Positions 53,723 to 64,000 of a DNA stretch of 64,000 nt are shown here, one piece after another (position 1 is the stretch's first letter; each line of letters begins with the position of its first letter). This DNA is from Paracoccus shandongensis. Lineage in GTDB: Bacteria > Pseudomonadota > Alphaproteobacteria > Rhodobacterales > Rhodobacteraceae. Below the pieces are notes generated by a model. The model worked only from the letters and a program-made list of their open reading frames with translations, did no database searches and was not told the DNA's origin. The stretch is taken from contig NZ_JAFLRK010000002.1 of assembly GCF_017315735.1 (NCBI RefSeq), positions 1 through 64,000 on the forward strand. The letters are read 5' to 3'. The translations under genes and the position numbers were made by a program.

Positions 53723-54391
53723 TCATGAAGATCCCCGCCCCACACAGGTAAAACAGGATGGAAAGGAATACGGTAGTCCTGCAACGCTCAGGCCTGTCAC
53801 CCGGTACAAGCGGCGGGCCGTATAATAAGCAAGATCGATTGCGATGGCGACCAGAAGGCATATGACCAGTCCTTCGGTGATCGTCAGCAAACTCAGCAAC
53901 CGCTGCGCGCCGGGTTCGGCCTTCCACGCTGCCAAGTCGATTGCCTTCAGTTCCTTCAGCCTGACCCTGGTCTGAACCAGTATAGCAAAAATCGAAGAAA
54001 AGACTCCAAGTGCCGTTAATCGGCGTATCCAGTTGCCGAAGAAATCTCCATCAAACCGTGGAGCATAGGCCCGGGGTGATCCTTCTGGTGGCCGGATCCA
54101 TTTCCGCCAGCGCCGCCGCAGGGGCTGCAACCGTCGCATCGTATCGGCGCGTCGAGGCGCAGGCTTAAAACGAAGGCGCCACGCGTTGTCATGCCAAAAT
54201 GGCGGAGCTGCCTGAAGATAGTTCGCGTTTTCCATTTGGCAGCGCAGGTCGAACCATGCTTCATCATCATAGGCGTCGGCATTTCCTCGTTGCACGGCGT
54301 CGTATCGCTTAGCTTGATCCCTTGCTGGCTTTAGTTCAAGCGAAGCAGGTACGCGTATGAGAACCTGTTGTTGTGCAGCTTTGTCCTGCAT
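53723..54391 (-). CDS. Unknown membrane protein, probably frameshifted near its 3' end
   Basis: The 222-residue frame has no recognised family. It has a soluble Arg-rich part (1-120) with aromatic motifs, then hydrophobic stretches at about 126-141 (TALGVFSSIFAILVQT) and 166-191 (LLSLLTITEGLVICLLVAIA). After about residue 203 the sequence becomes Cys-rich and ends SCFTCVGRGSS. In a neighbouring frame the same DNA reads FLSILFYLCGAGIFMIAESV and continues to a stop at 53658, a plausible third membrane helix. A single-base indel near 53785-53800 would join the two. Lower GC than neighbours suggests an accessory gene. ATG 54391 has AAGG upstream, 10 bases after mutL. Confidence 0.5.
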   Translation of the reverse strand: MQDKAAQQQVLIRVPASLELKPARDQAKRYDAVQRGNADAYDDEAWFDLRCQMENANYLQAAPPFWHDNAWRLRFKPAPRRADTMRRLQPLRRRWRKWIRPPEGSPRAYAPRFDGDFFGNWIRRLTALGVFSSIFAILVQTRVRLKELKAIDLAAWKAEPGAQRLLSLLTITEGLVICLLVAIAIDLAYYTARRLYRVTGLSVAGLPYSFPSCFTCVGRGSS

Positions 54392-54401
54392 GCGGTCATC
54401 C

Positions 54402-56195
54402 TTATCGCCCGAACAGCCGCTCGATATCGGCCAGCCGCAGCTTGACCCAGGTGGGGCGGCCGTGGTTGCACTGGCCGGACTTGGGCGTGCGCTCCATGTC
54501 GCGCAAGAGGGCGTTCATTTCCTCGGCCGTCATGCGGCGGCCGGACCGGACGGATCCGTGGCAGGCCATGGACGACAGGACCGCATCCAGCCGCCCGCGC
54601 AGACGGTCGGACGCGCCTTGGTCCGCCAGGTCGTCCAGGATGTCGCGGATCAGGGCGGACAGGTCCAGCTTCGCCAGCATGGCCGGGGTTTCGCGCACGG
54701 CAATCGCCCCGCCGCCGAAAGGTTCGATCACCAAGCCCAGGTCGGCCAGGTCCTCCGCGACGGCCAGGATGCGGGCGGCGTCGGCATCAGACAGGTCCAG
54801 GATCTCGGGGATCAGCAGGGCCTGGCGGGCGATGCCGGTGGCCGCCGCCTGGGCCTTCAGCCGTTCATAGACCAGCCGTTCATGGGCGGCGTGCGCATCG
54901 ACGATCACCAGCCCGTCGTCGGTCTGGGCGATGATGTAGTTTTCATGGATCTGCGCCCGGGCCGCGCCCAAGGGGGCCTCCGCCGGGACCGCCACCGGAT
55001 CCTCGGCCCGGGCCGAGGGCGCCTCGGCAAAGCCCATGGCGGGCGCTTGCAGATCCAGGCTCGCGCGGATCGCCGTTGCGGATGGCCGGTAATCCATCTG
55101 GTATGCCCGCGCCGCCGGTTCGGTGCGGAACGCGGCCAGCGTCGCGTCCCCAACGGTCGTTGACGCGCGATGCCCTGCCCCCGCCAGCCCGTGCCGCAGG
55201 GCGCTGACCAGCAGACCGCGCGCGCCCTGGGGATCGCGGAAGCGGACCTCGGCCTTGGCGGGGTGGACGTTCACATCCACAAGCTGCGGGTCGCAGGCCA
55301 GATACAGCACCGCCGCCGGATGCCGGCCTTGGGCCAGCACGTCCATGTAGCCCGCCCGCAGCGCCCCGGTCAGCAGCTTGTCCCGCACGGCTCTGCCGTT
55401 CACATAGAGATGCTGCGCCACCGCCGCGCCGCGCGAATAGGTCGGCAGCGCGGCAAAGCCCGACAGCCGCAGCCCGTCGCGTTCGGCATCCATGGGGATC
55501 GCGTTGTCGATGAAATCGCGCCCCATGACGCGGGACAGGCGGATTTGCAGGGCGTCGAACAATTCGCCCTGCTCGGCGTCGGCGCGGAAGATCTCCTTGC
55601 CGTCGGCACTCAGGGTAAAGCCCACGAAGGGCTCGGCCATGGCCAGGCGGCGGACGCATTCGGCCACCGCCATCGTCTCGGCCCGGTCGCCGCGCAGGAA
55701 TTTCAGCCGGGCCGGGGTGGCGAAGAACAGGTCGCGCAGTTCCACTACCGTGCCCGGATTGGCCGCTGACGGGCGCACGGGCGTGACCTTGCCGCCCGCC
55801 ACCGCGATCATCGCGCCCTCGCCGCCGCGCGCCCGCGAGGTGATGGTCAGCCGCCCGACCGCGCCCAGCGACGGCAGCGCCTCGCCCCGAAAGCCGAAGG
55901 AGCGGATGGCCAGCAGGTCGGTGCCGTCGATCTTGCTGGTGGCGTGGCGCGAGAGCGCCAGCGGCAGGTCGTCGGGCATCATCCCGCAGCCGTCGTCGCA
56001 GACCCGGATCAGCCGCTTGCCGCCGTCCTCGATGGCGATGTCGATGCGCCTGGCCCCGGCGTCCAGCGCGTTTTCCACCAGTTCCTTGACGGCGGATGCC
56101 GGACGCTCCACCACCTCGCCCGCCGCGATGCGGTTGGCGGTGGCCTCGTCAAGCTGGCGGATGACGGGGCGGATATGGGGGGCGTGGGTGTTCAT
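54402..56195 (-). CDS. mutL: DNA mismatch repair protein MutL
   Basis: MutL is the matchmaker ATPase of mismatch repair. The 597-residue protein has the GHKL ATPase motifs [17 protein letters not shown] and [12 protein letters not shown] in the first 110 residues. The C-terminal region keeps an endonuclease-type motif, [12 protein letters not shown] (D-x-HA-x2-E-x4-E), with [11 protein letters not shown] and CNHGRPT, so it is likely a nicking MutL, as in bacteria without MutH. ATG 56195 is used. It precedes the membrane gene above by 10 bases. Confidence 0.96.
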   Translation of the reverse strand: MNTHAPHIRPVIRQLDEATANRIAAGEVVERPASAVKELVENALDAGARRIDIAIEDGGKRLIRVCDDGCGMMPDDLPLALSRHATSKIDGTDLLAIRSFGFRGEALPSLGAVGRLTITSRARGGEGAMIAVAGGKVTPVRPSAANPGTVVELRDLFFATPARLKFLRGDRAETMAVAECVRRLAMAEPFVGFTLSADGKEIFRADAEQGELFDALQIRLSRVMGRDFIDNAIPMDAERDGLRLSGFAALPTYSRGAAVAQHLYVNGRAVRDKLLTGALRAGYMDVLAQGRHPAAVLYLACDPQLVDVNVHPAKAEVRFRDPQGARGLLVSALRHGLAGAGHRASTTVGDATLAAFRTEPAARAYQMDYRPSATAIRASLDLQAPAMGFAEAPSARAEDPVAVPAEAPLGAARAQIHENYIIAQTDDGLVIVDAHAAHERLVYERLKAQAAATGIARQALLIPEILDLSDADAARILAVAEDLADLGLVIEPFGGGAIAVRETPAMLAKLDLSALIRDILDDLADQGASDRLRGRLDAVLSSMACHGSVRSGRRMTAEEMNALLRDMERTPKSGQCNHGRPTWVKLRLADIERLFGR

Positions 56196-56241
56196 GGACC
56201 CAAATCTAGCAGGGGCGGGATAGGGTGGGAAGCAATTCCCT

Positions 56242-56298
56242 GGTTTCACCTTGGTCCAAATATCCCACAGGGGGTCCGGGGGACGTGAAGTCCCCCGG
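56242..56298. repeat. Dispersed GGATATTT palindromic element, copy 2
   Basis: Read on the - strand: hairpin CCGGGGGA/TCCCCCGG (56277-56298), a GGACCCCC spacer, GGATATTTGGACCAAGGTGA, then AACCAGG. It lies between the M16 genes and mutL. It is the best match to the element consensus. Confidence 0.7.
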
Positions 56299-56328
56299 CC
56301 GTCGCGGGACGCAATCAGACCTGCGGAA

Positions 56329-57660
56329 TCAGTTCACCGCCTCAACCTCGGCCCCGTCCGTCGCCGCGATCCCCTCGGGCCGCCCCACCAGCACGAAGCG
56401 CAGCTTGTCCGCGTCCAGCAGCCGCGCGGCCACGCGCTTCACATCCTCGGCCGTCACCGCCTCGACCTTGGCGTTGCGGGTGTTCACATAGTCGATGGGA
56501 AAGCCGATCAGCTGCATCCCGGCCAGGATCCCCGCGATCTTGCCGTTGCCGTCGAAGCGCAGGGGGTATTCGCCGGTCAGATAGGTCTTGGCGTCGGCCA
56601 GTTCCTTGTCGGTCACGCCCTGCGCCATCCGGTCCCATTCGGCACGGATCAGATCGACTGCCTGTCCCGTGGTGGCGTTCGACCCCGCCATCCCGCCTTG
56701 CCAGGTCTGGCCATAGATCCCCGTCGCCAGGGATGTGCCCACGCCATAGGTCAGCCCGCGCTTTTCGCGGATCTCCTCCATCAGCCGCGAACTGAAGCCG
56801 CCGCCGCCCAGGATGTGGTTGGCGACATAGGCCGCGAAGTAATCGGGATCGTCGATGGGCAGCCCCGGCCCGGCAAAGCTGACGACCGTCTGCGGGCTGT
56901 CCCAGTCGATCACCGTGACGCCGCCGGTCAGTTGCAGCTGCGCCGGTTCCGGCAGCGGCGCGGTGCCCTGTTCCGGCAGGCCCCCCAGCACCTTGTCCAG
57001 CAGCAGGCCCAGATCCTCGGGCGAGATGTCGCCTGCCGCGCCCACCACCACGCGGTCGCGGGCCAGCACGCGGTTCTTGGCCGCGACCAGATCGGGGCGG
57101 GTCAGCGCCGCCACTGATTCCAGCGTGCCGTTGATGGAGGTCGCATAGGGATGATCGCCCCAGGCCTGGCGCGACATTTCCTTGGCGGCGATGGCCTGGG
57201 GATCGGTCGCCTCGGACCGGATGATGGATGCGACCTGGGCGCGGACACGCTCCACCGCCGCATCGTCGAAGCGGGGCTGCGTCAGCGCCTCGGCCAGAAG
57301 GGCGGCGGCCTCGTCGCGGTTCTCGCTGAGCGCCCTCATCCCGACCGAGAGCGAATCGTCGCCCACGTCAAAGGAAAACTGCGCGCCCAGATCCTCGACC
57401 GCCTGGGCGAAGGCCACGGAATCACGGTCGCCCGCACCTTCCTCCAGCAACCCGGTCATCAGGTTGATGGCGCCGCGCTTGCCGGGCGCGTCCAGGCTGG
57501 CGCCGCCCTTGAAGTCGAATTCCACCGCGACAAAGGGGATCGTGTCGTCCTGGACCAGCCAGGCCTTGATGCCCCCGGGCGAGGTGACTTCCTGGATGTC
57601 GATGGCATGAGCCGGGACGGCCAGGGTTGCAAAGAACAGGGCGATGGCGGCGCGGATCAT
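56329..57660 (-). CDS. M16-family peptidase-like subunit, non-catalytic
   Basis: The 443-residue protein has a signal peptide (about 1-19) and the pitrilysin fold ([27 protein letters not shown], then the C-terminal half with [23 protein letters not shown]). The zinc motif HxxEH is absent where expected ([12 protein letters not shown]), while the R/Y substrate-binding pair RGLTYG is kept. This is the pattern of the inactive partner of an M16 heterodimer. Overlaps its upstream active partner by ATGA. Confidence 0.9.
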   Translation of the reverse strand: MIRAAIALFFATLAVPAHAIDIQEVTSPGGIKAWLVQDDTIPFVAVEFDFKGGASLDAPGKRGAINLMTGLLEEGAGDRDSVAFAQAVEDLGAQFSFDVGDDSLSVGMRALSENRDEAAALLAEALTQPRFDDAAVERVRAQVASIIRSEATDPQAIAAKEMSRQAWGDHPYATSINGTLESVAALTRPDLVAAKNRVLARDRVVVGAAGDISPEDLGLLLDKVLGGLPEQGTAPLPEPAQLQLTGGVTVIDWDSPQTVVSFAGPGLPIDDPDYFAAYVANHILGGGGFSSRLMEEIREKRGLTYGVGTSLATGIYGQTWQGGMAGSNATTGQAVDLIRAEWDRMAQGVTDKELADAKTYLTGEYPLRFDGNGKIAGILAGMQLIGFPIDYVNTRNAKVEAVTAEDVKRVAARLLDADKLRFVLVGRPEGIAATDGAEVEAVN

Positions 57661-59042
57661 CCTTGCACCTCGGGGCTGGTGGATTCGGTCGGGGCGGGGG
57701 CTTCCTCGGCAGGCGCGGGCAGCAGCCAGCCGGTCACGGTGGCCTCGCTGCCCAGAACCTGCCGGGCGGCGGCCATCACGTCATCGGCGGTGATCGAGGC
57801 CAGGATGTCGGGCCAGTCGTTCACGTCCTGGACTGACAGCCCCGTCGCCAGCCCCTGCCCATAGTCATAGGCCCGGCCATGCGCCGAATCGAGTTCGTAA
57901 ACCCGCGCGGCCTCGATCCGGGTCTTCACGCGGTCCAGATCGGCAGGATCGGGGCCCTTTTCCAGAAAGCCCGCCAGGACGCGGTCCAGTTCGGCCTCGG
58001 CTTCCTCGGGCGCCATGCCGTCGGCGGGGACGAGGGAAATCCCGAAGCTGGTCGGATCGACGGAAAAGCCGTCATAGCCCGCGTTCACCCACAGGGCCTT
58101 GCCCTTCAGCGCCAGTTCCCGCCCCAGGACCGAGGTCTGCATGGACCCGCCCAGAAGTTCCGCCAGCACCGTCAGGGCGGCTGCGTCCTTCTGGTCGCCG
58201 GGGTTGCGTTCGGGCGCGAGATAGCTGCGCGTCATCACCGGCTGGGGCACGCGGGGATCGGTCATCTCCATCCGGCGCGGCGACCGCTGGGCGGGTTCCT
58301 GCGGGCGGATGCGCGGCTCGGCCTCGCCCTTGGCGGGGATCGGGCCGTAATACTGCTCGGCCAGTTCGCGGGCGCGGTCGGGGGTCACGTCGCCCGCCAG
58401 GATCAGGATCGCCTCGTTCGGGGAATAATGATCGCCATACCAGGCCAGCGCGTCGTCGCGGGTCAGCCCCTCCATCTCGGCCCGCCAGCCGATCACCGGG
58501 CGGCCGTAGGGGTGGTTATAGAACAGCGTCGCGTTGCGTTCCTCGGCAAACAGCGACGCGGGGTCGCTGTCCACGCGCTGCGCCCGTTCCTCCAGCACGA
58601 CCTGGCGTTCGGCCTGCCAGTCATCCTCGCCGATGCGCAGGTTGGCCATGCGGTCGGCCTCCATCTCCATCACCAGGGGCAGGCGGTCGGAGGCGATGCG
58701 CTGGAAATAGGCGGTGTAGTCATAGGAGGTGAAGGCATTGTCCATGCCGCCATTGGCGGTCACGGTCTTGGACAATTCGCCCGGTTCCAGTTTCTCGGTG
58801 CCCTTGAACATCAGGTGTTCCAGGTAATGGGCGATCCCCGACTTGCCGGGCTGTTCGTCGGCGGAACCGATCCTGTACCAGACCATCTGCACGACCACGG
58901 GGGCGCGGTGATCCTCGATCACCACGGTTTCCAGGCCGTTGGGCAGGGTGAAATGGGTGACGCCATTGGTATCAGGGCCGGGCGTCTGGGCCAGGCCGGG
59001 CGTGGCGCAGAGGGTCAGGGCCAGCAGGGTCGGGCGATGCAT
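57657..59042 (-). CDS. M16-family zinc peptidase, catalytic subunit
   Basis: The 461-residue protein has a signal peptide ending near GLAQ, HxxEH zinc motif in GIAHYLEHLMFKGT near 69-82, and the downstream Glu in EADRMANLRI/ERQVVLEER. It is an exported pitrilysin family peptidase. The ATG at 59042 is preceded by AAGGAGG; the TTG three codons upstream is unnecessary. With the inactive partner it likely forms a periplasmic or membrane-facing peptide-degrading dimer. A Pro/Glu/Ala-rich tail ends the protein. Confidence 0.92.
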   Translation of the reverse strand: MHRPTLLALTLCATPGLAQTPGPDTNGVTHFTLPNGLETVVIEDHRAPVVVQMVWYRIGSADEQPGKSGIAHYLEHLMFKGTEKLEPGELSKTVTANGGMDNAFTSYDYTAYFQRIASDRLPLVMEMEADRMANLRIGEDDWQAERQVVLEERAQRVDSDPASLFAEERNATLFYNHPYGRPVIGWRAEMEGLTRDDALAWYGDHYSPNEAILILAGDVTPDRARELAEQYYGPIPAKGEAEPRIRPQEPAQRSPRRMEMTDPRVPQPVMTRSYLAPERNPGDQKDAAALTVLAELLGGSMQTSVLGRELALKGKALWVNAGYDGFSVDPTSFGISLVPADGMAPEEAEAELDRVLAGFLEKGPDPADLDRVKTRIEAARVYELDSAHGRAYDYGQGLATGLSVQDVNDWPDILASITADDVMAAARQVLGSEATVTGWLLPAPAEEAPAPTESTSPEVQG

Positions 59043-59109
59043 GGGGGGCAACCTCCTTGGTCTTGGGCGAAAGTGACCAAAGGCGGAGCTGCGTGCAACC
59101 TGTCACACG

Positions 59110-60324
59110 CTAATGTGTCGTGACACGGATGGGCAGGGACAGCGGGCCATGCGCCTGAAGGCCGGCTTTCCAGGTGGCGGGGCCTGCGGCTTCGATGCTG
59201 CGGGTCCGGGCCAGAAGGCGCGAGAACAGGATGTCCATGTTCAGCCGCGCCAGGTTGTTGCCCAGGCAGACATGCGGCCCCGCGCCGAAGGACAGGTGCA
59301 GGTTCGGCCTGCGCGCAACATCGAAGCGGTCGGGGTCCGGGAAGGCCTCGGGGTCGCGGTTGGCGCTGGCGTAAAGCAGGCCGAATTTCGTGCCGCGGGG
59401 CCAGCCCTGCCCGGCGATCGTCAGATCTTCGCTGGCATAGCGGTGGAAGAAGACCAGCGGCGGGGCGAAGCGGAACATCTCCTGCACCGCCGTGGGCATC
59501 AGGGCGGGGTCGGCGCGCAGCCGCGCCATCTGGTCGGGGTGCGCCAGCAGCGCGTGCAGCCCGCTGCCCATCACGTCGATGGTCGAGCCATGCCCGGCGT
59601 GCAGGATCTGCATGACGGTGGCGATCAGTTCGTCATGGGTCAAGAGGCCCGCATCCTCGGCCCCGATCATCGCGGACATCAGGTCGCCCTGGGGCCGGGC
59701 CTTGCGGGCGGCATGAAGGTCTTGCAGCGCGTCGTGGAACAGGATCACTGCCCGTTCGGCCTGCGCCTTGCGGGCGGGGGTGCGGCGGCTCACGTCGAAA
59801 TAGCGGACGGTTTCTTCCGACCATTGCGTCATTTGCGGGGCAAGCGCGGGATCGGTGCCGATCAGGTGGCCGATGACCTGGCCCGGCAGGTGGGCCGCCA
59901 GATCCGCGATGAAGTCGAAGCGGCCCCGGGGGACCAGCCGGTCCAGCGCGGCATCGGCCCATCCGGTGACAAAGGGGCGCAGGCTTTCCAGGCGGCTTTT
60001 GGTGAAGAAGGGAAACACCGCGCGGCGCAGCCGGTCATGGTCCGGCCCGTCCAGTTCCAGCATCGAGGTCTGCACGAAGCGTTCGTGGAACGGCATGTCG
60101 TGGAAGTTCTCGGCCCGCTGCATCCGGCGCTGTTCGTCGGGGCCGAAGATCGCGGTGCCCCGCACCATCCGCCGGTCGGACGCGATGGCCTGCACGTCGG
60201 CGAACCGCGAGGCCAGCCGGAAGCCCTGCCACAAGGGCAAGCCGGGCGCCGCCCGCAGCCGCGCATAGGCGGGCCAGGGGTTTTCGCCGAAACCGGGCTG
60301 CGCGGGATCGAAATCCGCCGTCAT
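59110..60324 (-). CDS. Cytochrome P450
   Basis: The 404-residue soluble P450 has I-helix HAGHGSTID (with Gly-His in place of the usual acid before Thr), the ExxR motif as EMFRFAPP, and the heme-ligand loop FGAGPHVCLG near residue 352. It resembles bacterial class I P450s, which draw electrons from ferredoxin; no ferredoxin or reductase gene is nearby. The substrate is unknown. The ATG at 60324 overlaps the stop of the DUF3035 lipoprotein as ATGA, so it is cotranscribed with lspA and neighbours. Confidence 0.92.
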   Translation of the reverse strand: MTADFDPAQPGFGENPWPAYARLRAAPGLPLWQGFRLASRFADVQAIASDRRMVRGTAIFGPDEQRRMQRAENFHDMPFHERFVQTSMLELDGPDHDRLRRAVFPFFTKSRLESLRPFVTGWADAALDRLVPRGRFDFIADLAAHLPGQVIGHLIGTDPALAPQMTQWSEETVRYFDVSRRTPARKAQAERAVILFHDALQDLHAARKARPQGDLMSAMIGAEDAGLLTHDELIATVMQILHAGHGSTIDVMGSGLHALLAHPDQMARLRADPALMPTAVQEMFRFAPPLVFFHRYASEDLTIAGQGWPRGTKFGLLYASANRDPEAFPDPDRFDVARRPNLHLSFGAGPHVCLGNNLARLNMDILFSRLLARTRSIEAAGPATWKAGLQAHGPLSLPIRVTTH

Positions 60325-60839
60325 TCCTCGCGCGGGGCGGGCGAGGTCTGGGTGATCGCGCCCGCGCGCTGCCAGCGTTGCTGTTCGGTCTGCGAATCAA
60401 GCGCCATCGGGCGGTAGGCGCGCTGATAGACGGTGGTGCCGAACAGCGCCTCCAGCGGGCGGCGCTTGTTGCGGGACCGCCAGTCGGCATCCGACTGCGC
60501 CAGCTTTTCGCGGATCGCCCGGTCGCTGCCGCGGCGCGTCGCATGGGCGACCAGCGCCCCGTCGGCTGCGGCAATGCCTTGATCGGCCAGGCTCGCCGGA
60601 TTGCCGCCCAGGGCTGCCACGGCATCGGCATTCGGGTTCGGGTCGGTGATGTTGGCCCCGCCCGGCGTGGGGGTGGGCAGCAGCGCCAGATCCGGCGGCA
60701 TGGACAGGGGCCGGGTCGGCAGGATGGCGAATTCGTCCGGGCTGTTCTGGCCGGTCTCGATATTCATCAGCTGGTTGCTGCCGCAGGCCGAAAGCCCAAC
60801 AATGGCCGCAACCGCGACTCCCCTGACGAATGCCTGCAT
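60321..60839 (-). CDS. DUF3035 lipoprotein
   Basis: The 172-residue lipoprotein has a type II signal peptide with lipobox LSAC (Cys about residue 19) and a middle region rich in Pro/Ala/Asp ([21 protein letters not shown]). This region and the C-terminal [18 protein letters not shown] are typical of DUF3035. It is downstream of lspA, the enzyme that processes such signal peptides. The start ATG 60839 ([11 protein letters not shown]) is preferred to the upstream in-frame start at 60896, which overlaps lspA. Confidence 0.85.
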   Translation of the reverse strand: MQAFVRGVAVAAIVGLSACGSNQLMNIETGQNSPDEFAILPTRPLSMPPDLALLPTPTPGGANITDPNPNADAVAALGGNPASLADQGIAAADGALVAHATRRGSDRAIREKLAQSDADWRSRNKRRPLEALFGTTVYQRAYRPMALDSQTEQQRWQRAGAITQTSPAPREE

Positions 60840-60870
60840 GTCCCTGTCCCTTCGGTTCTTGCGGCCCGTT

Positions 60871-61508
60871 CTAGCCGGATTTGCCCGCCCCGTCACGGGT
60901 CTTGTCGCGCCCCTTGCGGGCAGGCGTCGCGGCCTCTCTCTTCTGCGGGACCAGCACCAGCCCGATGGCCCCCGCGAAGATGGCGATGTCGGCCACGTTG
61001 AAGCTGTAGGGGTTCTGCCATCCGGGCAGCGACATGTTCAGGAAATCCGCCACCGCCCCGTAAAGCAGCCGGTCGATCACGTTGCCAAGCGCACCGCCGA
61101 TCAGCAGCCCCGCCGCGACGCGGGCGAAACGCCCCGCATCGGACCGCCAGATCCAGATCCAGACCCAGGCCACGATGACCACCGCCACGGCGATCAGGAT
61201 CCATTTCGTGACATCGGTGTCGGACGCCATCAGCCCGAAGTTCACCCCCTGGTTCCAGGCCATGCGCAGGTTCAGCCAGGGCGGCAGAACGTCGATTTCG
61301 CGCACGCGGTCCAGTTGCAGGACATGGACCACCCAGTATTTCAGCGCCTGGTCCAGCAGGAAGACCAGCCCCGCCACCCAGGCCACCATCCGCATGTTCG
61401 TGCGGGGCGGGGGCGCGGGTTTCTTCGGCGCGCGCGGACGACGCGTCTTGGGCGCCGGGTGCTGGGCCGGTGCCGGGGGCGGCGGGTCCAGGGGCAGTTC
61501 GTGCTGCA

Positions 61509-61509
<1 letters not shown>
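60871..61509 (-). CDS. lspA: Lipoprotein signal peptidase LspA
   Basis: LspA is the inner-membrane aspartyl protease that cleaves prolipoproteins after lipidation. The 212-residue protein has [42 protein letters not shown] and FNVADIAI, with the catalytic aspartates in the last two. It is longer than the usual 160-170 residues: about 37 Pro/Arg-rich residues precede the first helix and about 25 basic residues follow the last. Its start codon overlaps the purH stop as TGATG. Confidence 0.95.
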
Positions 61510-63098
<1,589 letters not shown>

Positions 63099-63162
63099 GG
63101 GGGCCTCGCATCTGGTTTGCGGTGGCTTAGCGGCATGCGGGCCGAAGGTCCAGTGGCGAAGC

Positions 63163-63285
63163 CGGGGGCGCTTCGCCCCCCGGTCCCCCAGAGGATATTT
63201 AAGTGAAGAAGAAACGCAGCAATTTCTTCTTCACCCAAATATCCCGGGGTGAATTGGCCGCAGGCCAAGAGGGGCAGCGCCCCTC
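63163..63285. repeat. Two inverted copies of the GGATATTT element forming a long stem
   Basis: Copy 3 (63163-63214) has a CGGGGGCG/CGCCCCC hairpin, a CCGGTCCCCCAGA spacer and GGATATTTAAGTGAAGAAG. Copy 4 faces it from 63244 back to 63223. The facing tails form a 22-bp stem (63193-63214 with 63223-63244, two mismatches, eight-base loop). Two more short stems lie before rsmB's stop: TTGGCC/GGCCAA at 63255-63267 and GAGGGGC/GCCCCTC at 63269-63285, which may end rsmB transcription. Confidence 0.7.
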
Positions 63286-64000
63286 AGCCGCCCCCGCCCC
63301 GCTTGCGCAGCCGCGCCATGAAGAAGCCGTCCATGCCGCCCCGGTCCGGCCAATAGTCGGGGCGGGTGCGAAGGCCGCCTTCTGGGGTGATCCAGGCGGG
63401 ATCGGTGCCGGGCAGGGCGGGCGTTTCCACCGTCAGGCCGGGATGGCGGGACAGGGCTGCGGCGACCTGCGCCTCGCCCTCGTCGGGCAGCAGCGAGCAG
63501 ACGGCATAGACCATGCGCCCGCCCGGCGGGATCAGGGACAGGGCGTGGTCGATCAGGCGGGCCTGCAGGTCCACCAGCGCCGGAATGCCCGATCCGTCGC
63601 GCAGGAAGGGCAGGTCGGGGTGGCGGCGGATCGTGCCGGTGGCCGAACAGGGCGCGTCCAGCAGGATCGCATCCAGGGGGGCGTCGGGCCGCCAGTCCAG
63701 CGCGTCCGCCGCGACCAGATCGGCACTTAGGCCGCAGCGGTTCAGGTTCTCGGCCACGCGTTTCAGGCGGGCGGGGCTGATGTCCACGGCCGTCACCTGT
63801 GCGCCTGCCGCCGCCAGTTGCAGCGTCTTGCCGCCCGGGGCCGCGCAAAGGTCCGCGATTCGTTCGCCGGGGCGCGGATCCAGCAGGCGGGCGGGCAGGG
63901 CGGCGGCGGCGTCCTGGACCCACCAGTCGCCCCCCGCGAAGCCGGGCAGGGCGGAAACTTGCGCAGGGCCGTGGATGCGCAGGGATCCGGTGGGCAGCAG
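63284..64000 (-). CDS. rsmB: 16S rRNA (cytosine-C5) methyltransferase RsmB-like (3' part)
   Basis: The 5' end lies beyond the right edge; 238 residues are visible, in one frame to 64000. They hold DWWVQDAAAALPARLL, SAM motif DLCAAPGGKT, AVDISPARL, the LLDAPCSATGTIRRHPD loop with the motif IV cysteine, and VYAVCSLLPDEGE with the catalytic cysteine of motif VI. These are hallmarks of the RsmB (Fmu) family of m5C methyltransferases. The N-terminal NusB-like domain is out of view. rsmB near purH is a common alphaproteobacterial arrangement. Confidence 0.93.
   Translation of the reverse strand: MLPTGSLRIHGPAQVSALPGFAGGDWWVQDAAAALPARLLDPRPGERIADLCAAPGGKTLQLAAAGAQVTAVDISPARLKRVAENLNRCGLSADLVAADALDWRPDAPLDAILLDAPCSATGTIRRHPDLPFLRDGSGIPALVDLQARLIDHALSLIPPGGRMVYAVCSLLPDEGEAQVAAALSRHPGLTVETPALPGTDPAWITPEGGLRTRPDYWPDRGGMDGFFMARLRKRGGGG

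Overview
The window is a dense, GC-rich (by eye around two thirds G+C) chromosomal segment of an alphaproteobacterium. Gene content and order point to the Rhodobacteraceae, most likely Paracoccus or a close relative: surA-pdxA-rsmA behind lptF/lptG/lptD, a ureDAJBCEFG-urtABCDE block, an FnrL-type regulator divergent from hemN, a DUF3035 lipoprotein behind lspA, and DUF3775, DUF2256 and GFA-type small proteins. This assignment is inference from families and synteny; no rRNA or tRNA gene lies in the window. There are about 60 protein genes, many coupled by ATGA, GTGA or TGATG stop/start overlaps.

Layout. 1-7944: tail of an unidentified + strand gene, then a - strand envelope operon lptF-lptG-lptD-surA-pdxA-rsmA. 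8056-10092: pepA-holC. 10093-10444: a gene-free, highly structured stretch carrying a repeat that recurs at 26.7 kb. 10445-12212: a Cys/His-rich small membrane protein and a PepSY membrane protein. 12197-23983: thirteen - strand genes for urease (ureD, A, J, B, C, E, F, G) and urea uptake (urtA-E), interrupted between ureB and ureC by a short AT-rich insert. 24114-26002: an OlsB-like acyltransferase and an AI-2E/PerM permease. 26130-31096: ndk, a sulfatase-like membrane enzyme paired with a CDP-alcohol phosphatidyltransferase, and kup.

31097-32967 is a compact AT-rich island with one P-loop ATPase whose reading frame carries a stop codon just before Walker A. 33048-35132 is the fabD-fabG-acpP cluster, then dps, a sulfotransferase and a GT14-type glycosyltransferase as a divergent pair, HIT and GFA proteins, an ABC ATPase, two small zinc proteins, polA and a cation diffusion facilitator. 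44503-46652 holds hemN and fnrL, divergent, with an FNR-box sequence at their junction. 46649-49949 is a dipeptide/oligopeptide-type ABC transporter without a binding-protein gene. Then come an MBL-fold protein, saccharopine dehydrogenase, a PQQ-type sugar dehydrogenase, DUF3775, a membrane gene with a probable frameshift, mutL, two M16 peptidase-family genes, a cytochrome P450, a DUF3035 lipoprotein, lspA, purH and the 3' part of rsmB.

Working together: the urt genes would import urea and the ure genes would assemble nickel urease to release ammonia. The lpt genes, surA and lspA serve outer-membrane and lipoprotein biogenesis. The most unusual content is the ATPase island, the AT-rich insert inside the urease operon, and at least two families of dispersed intergenic palindromic repeats. 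No CRISPR array, complete insertion sequence or prophage is visible.
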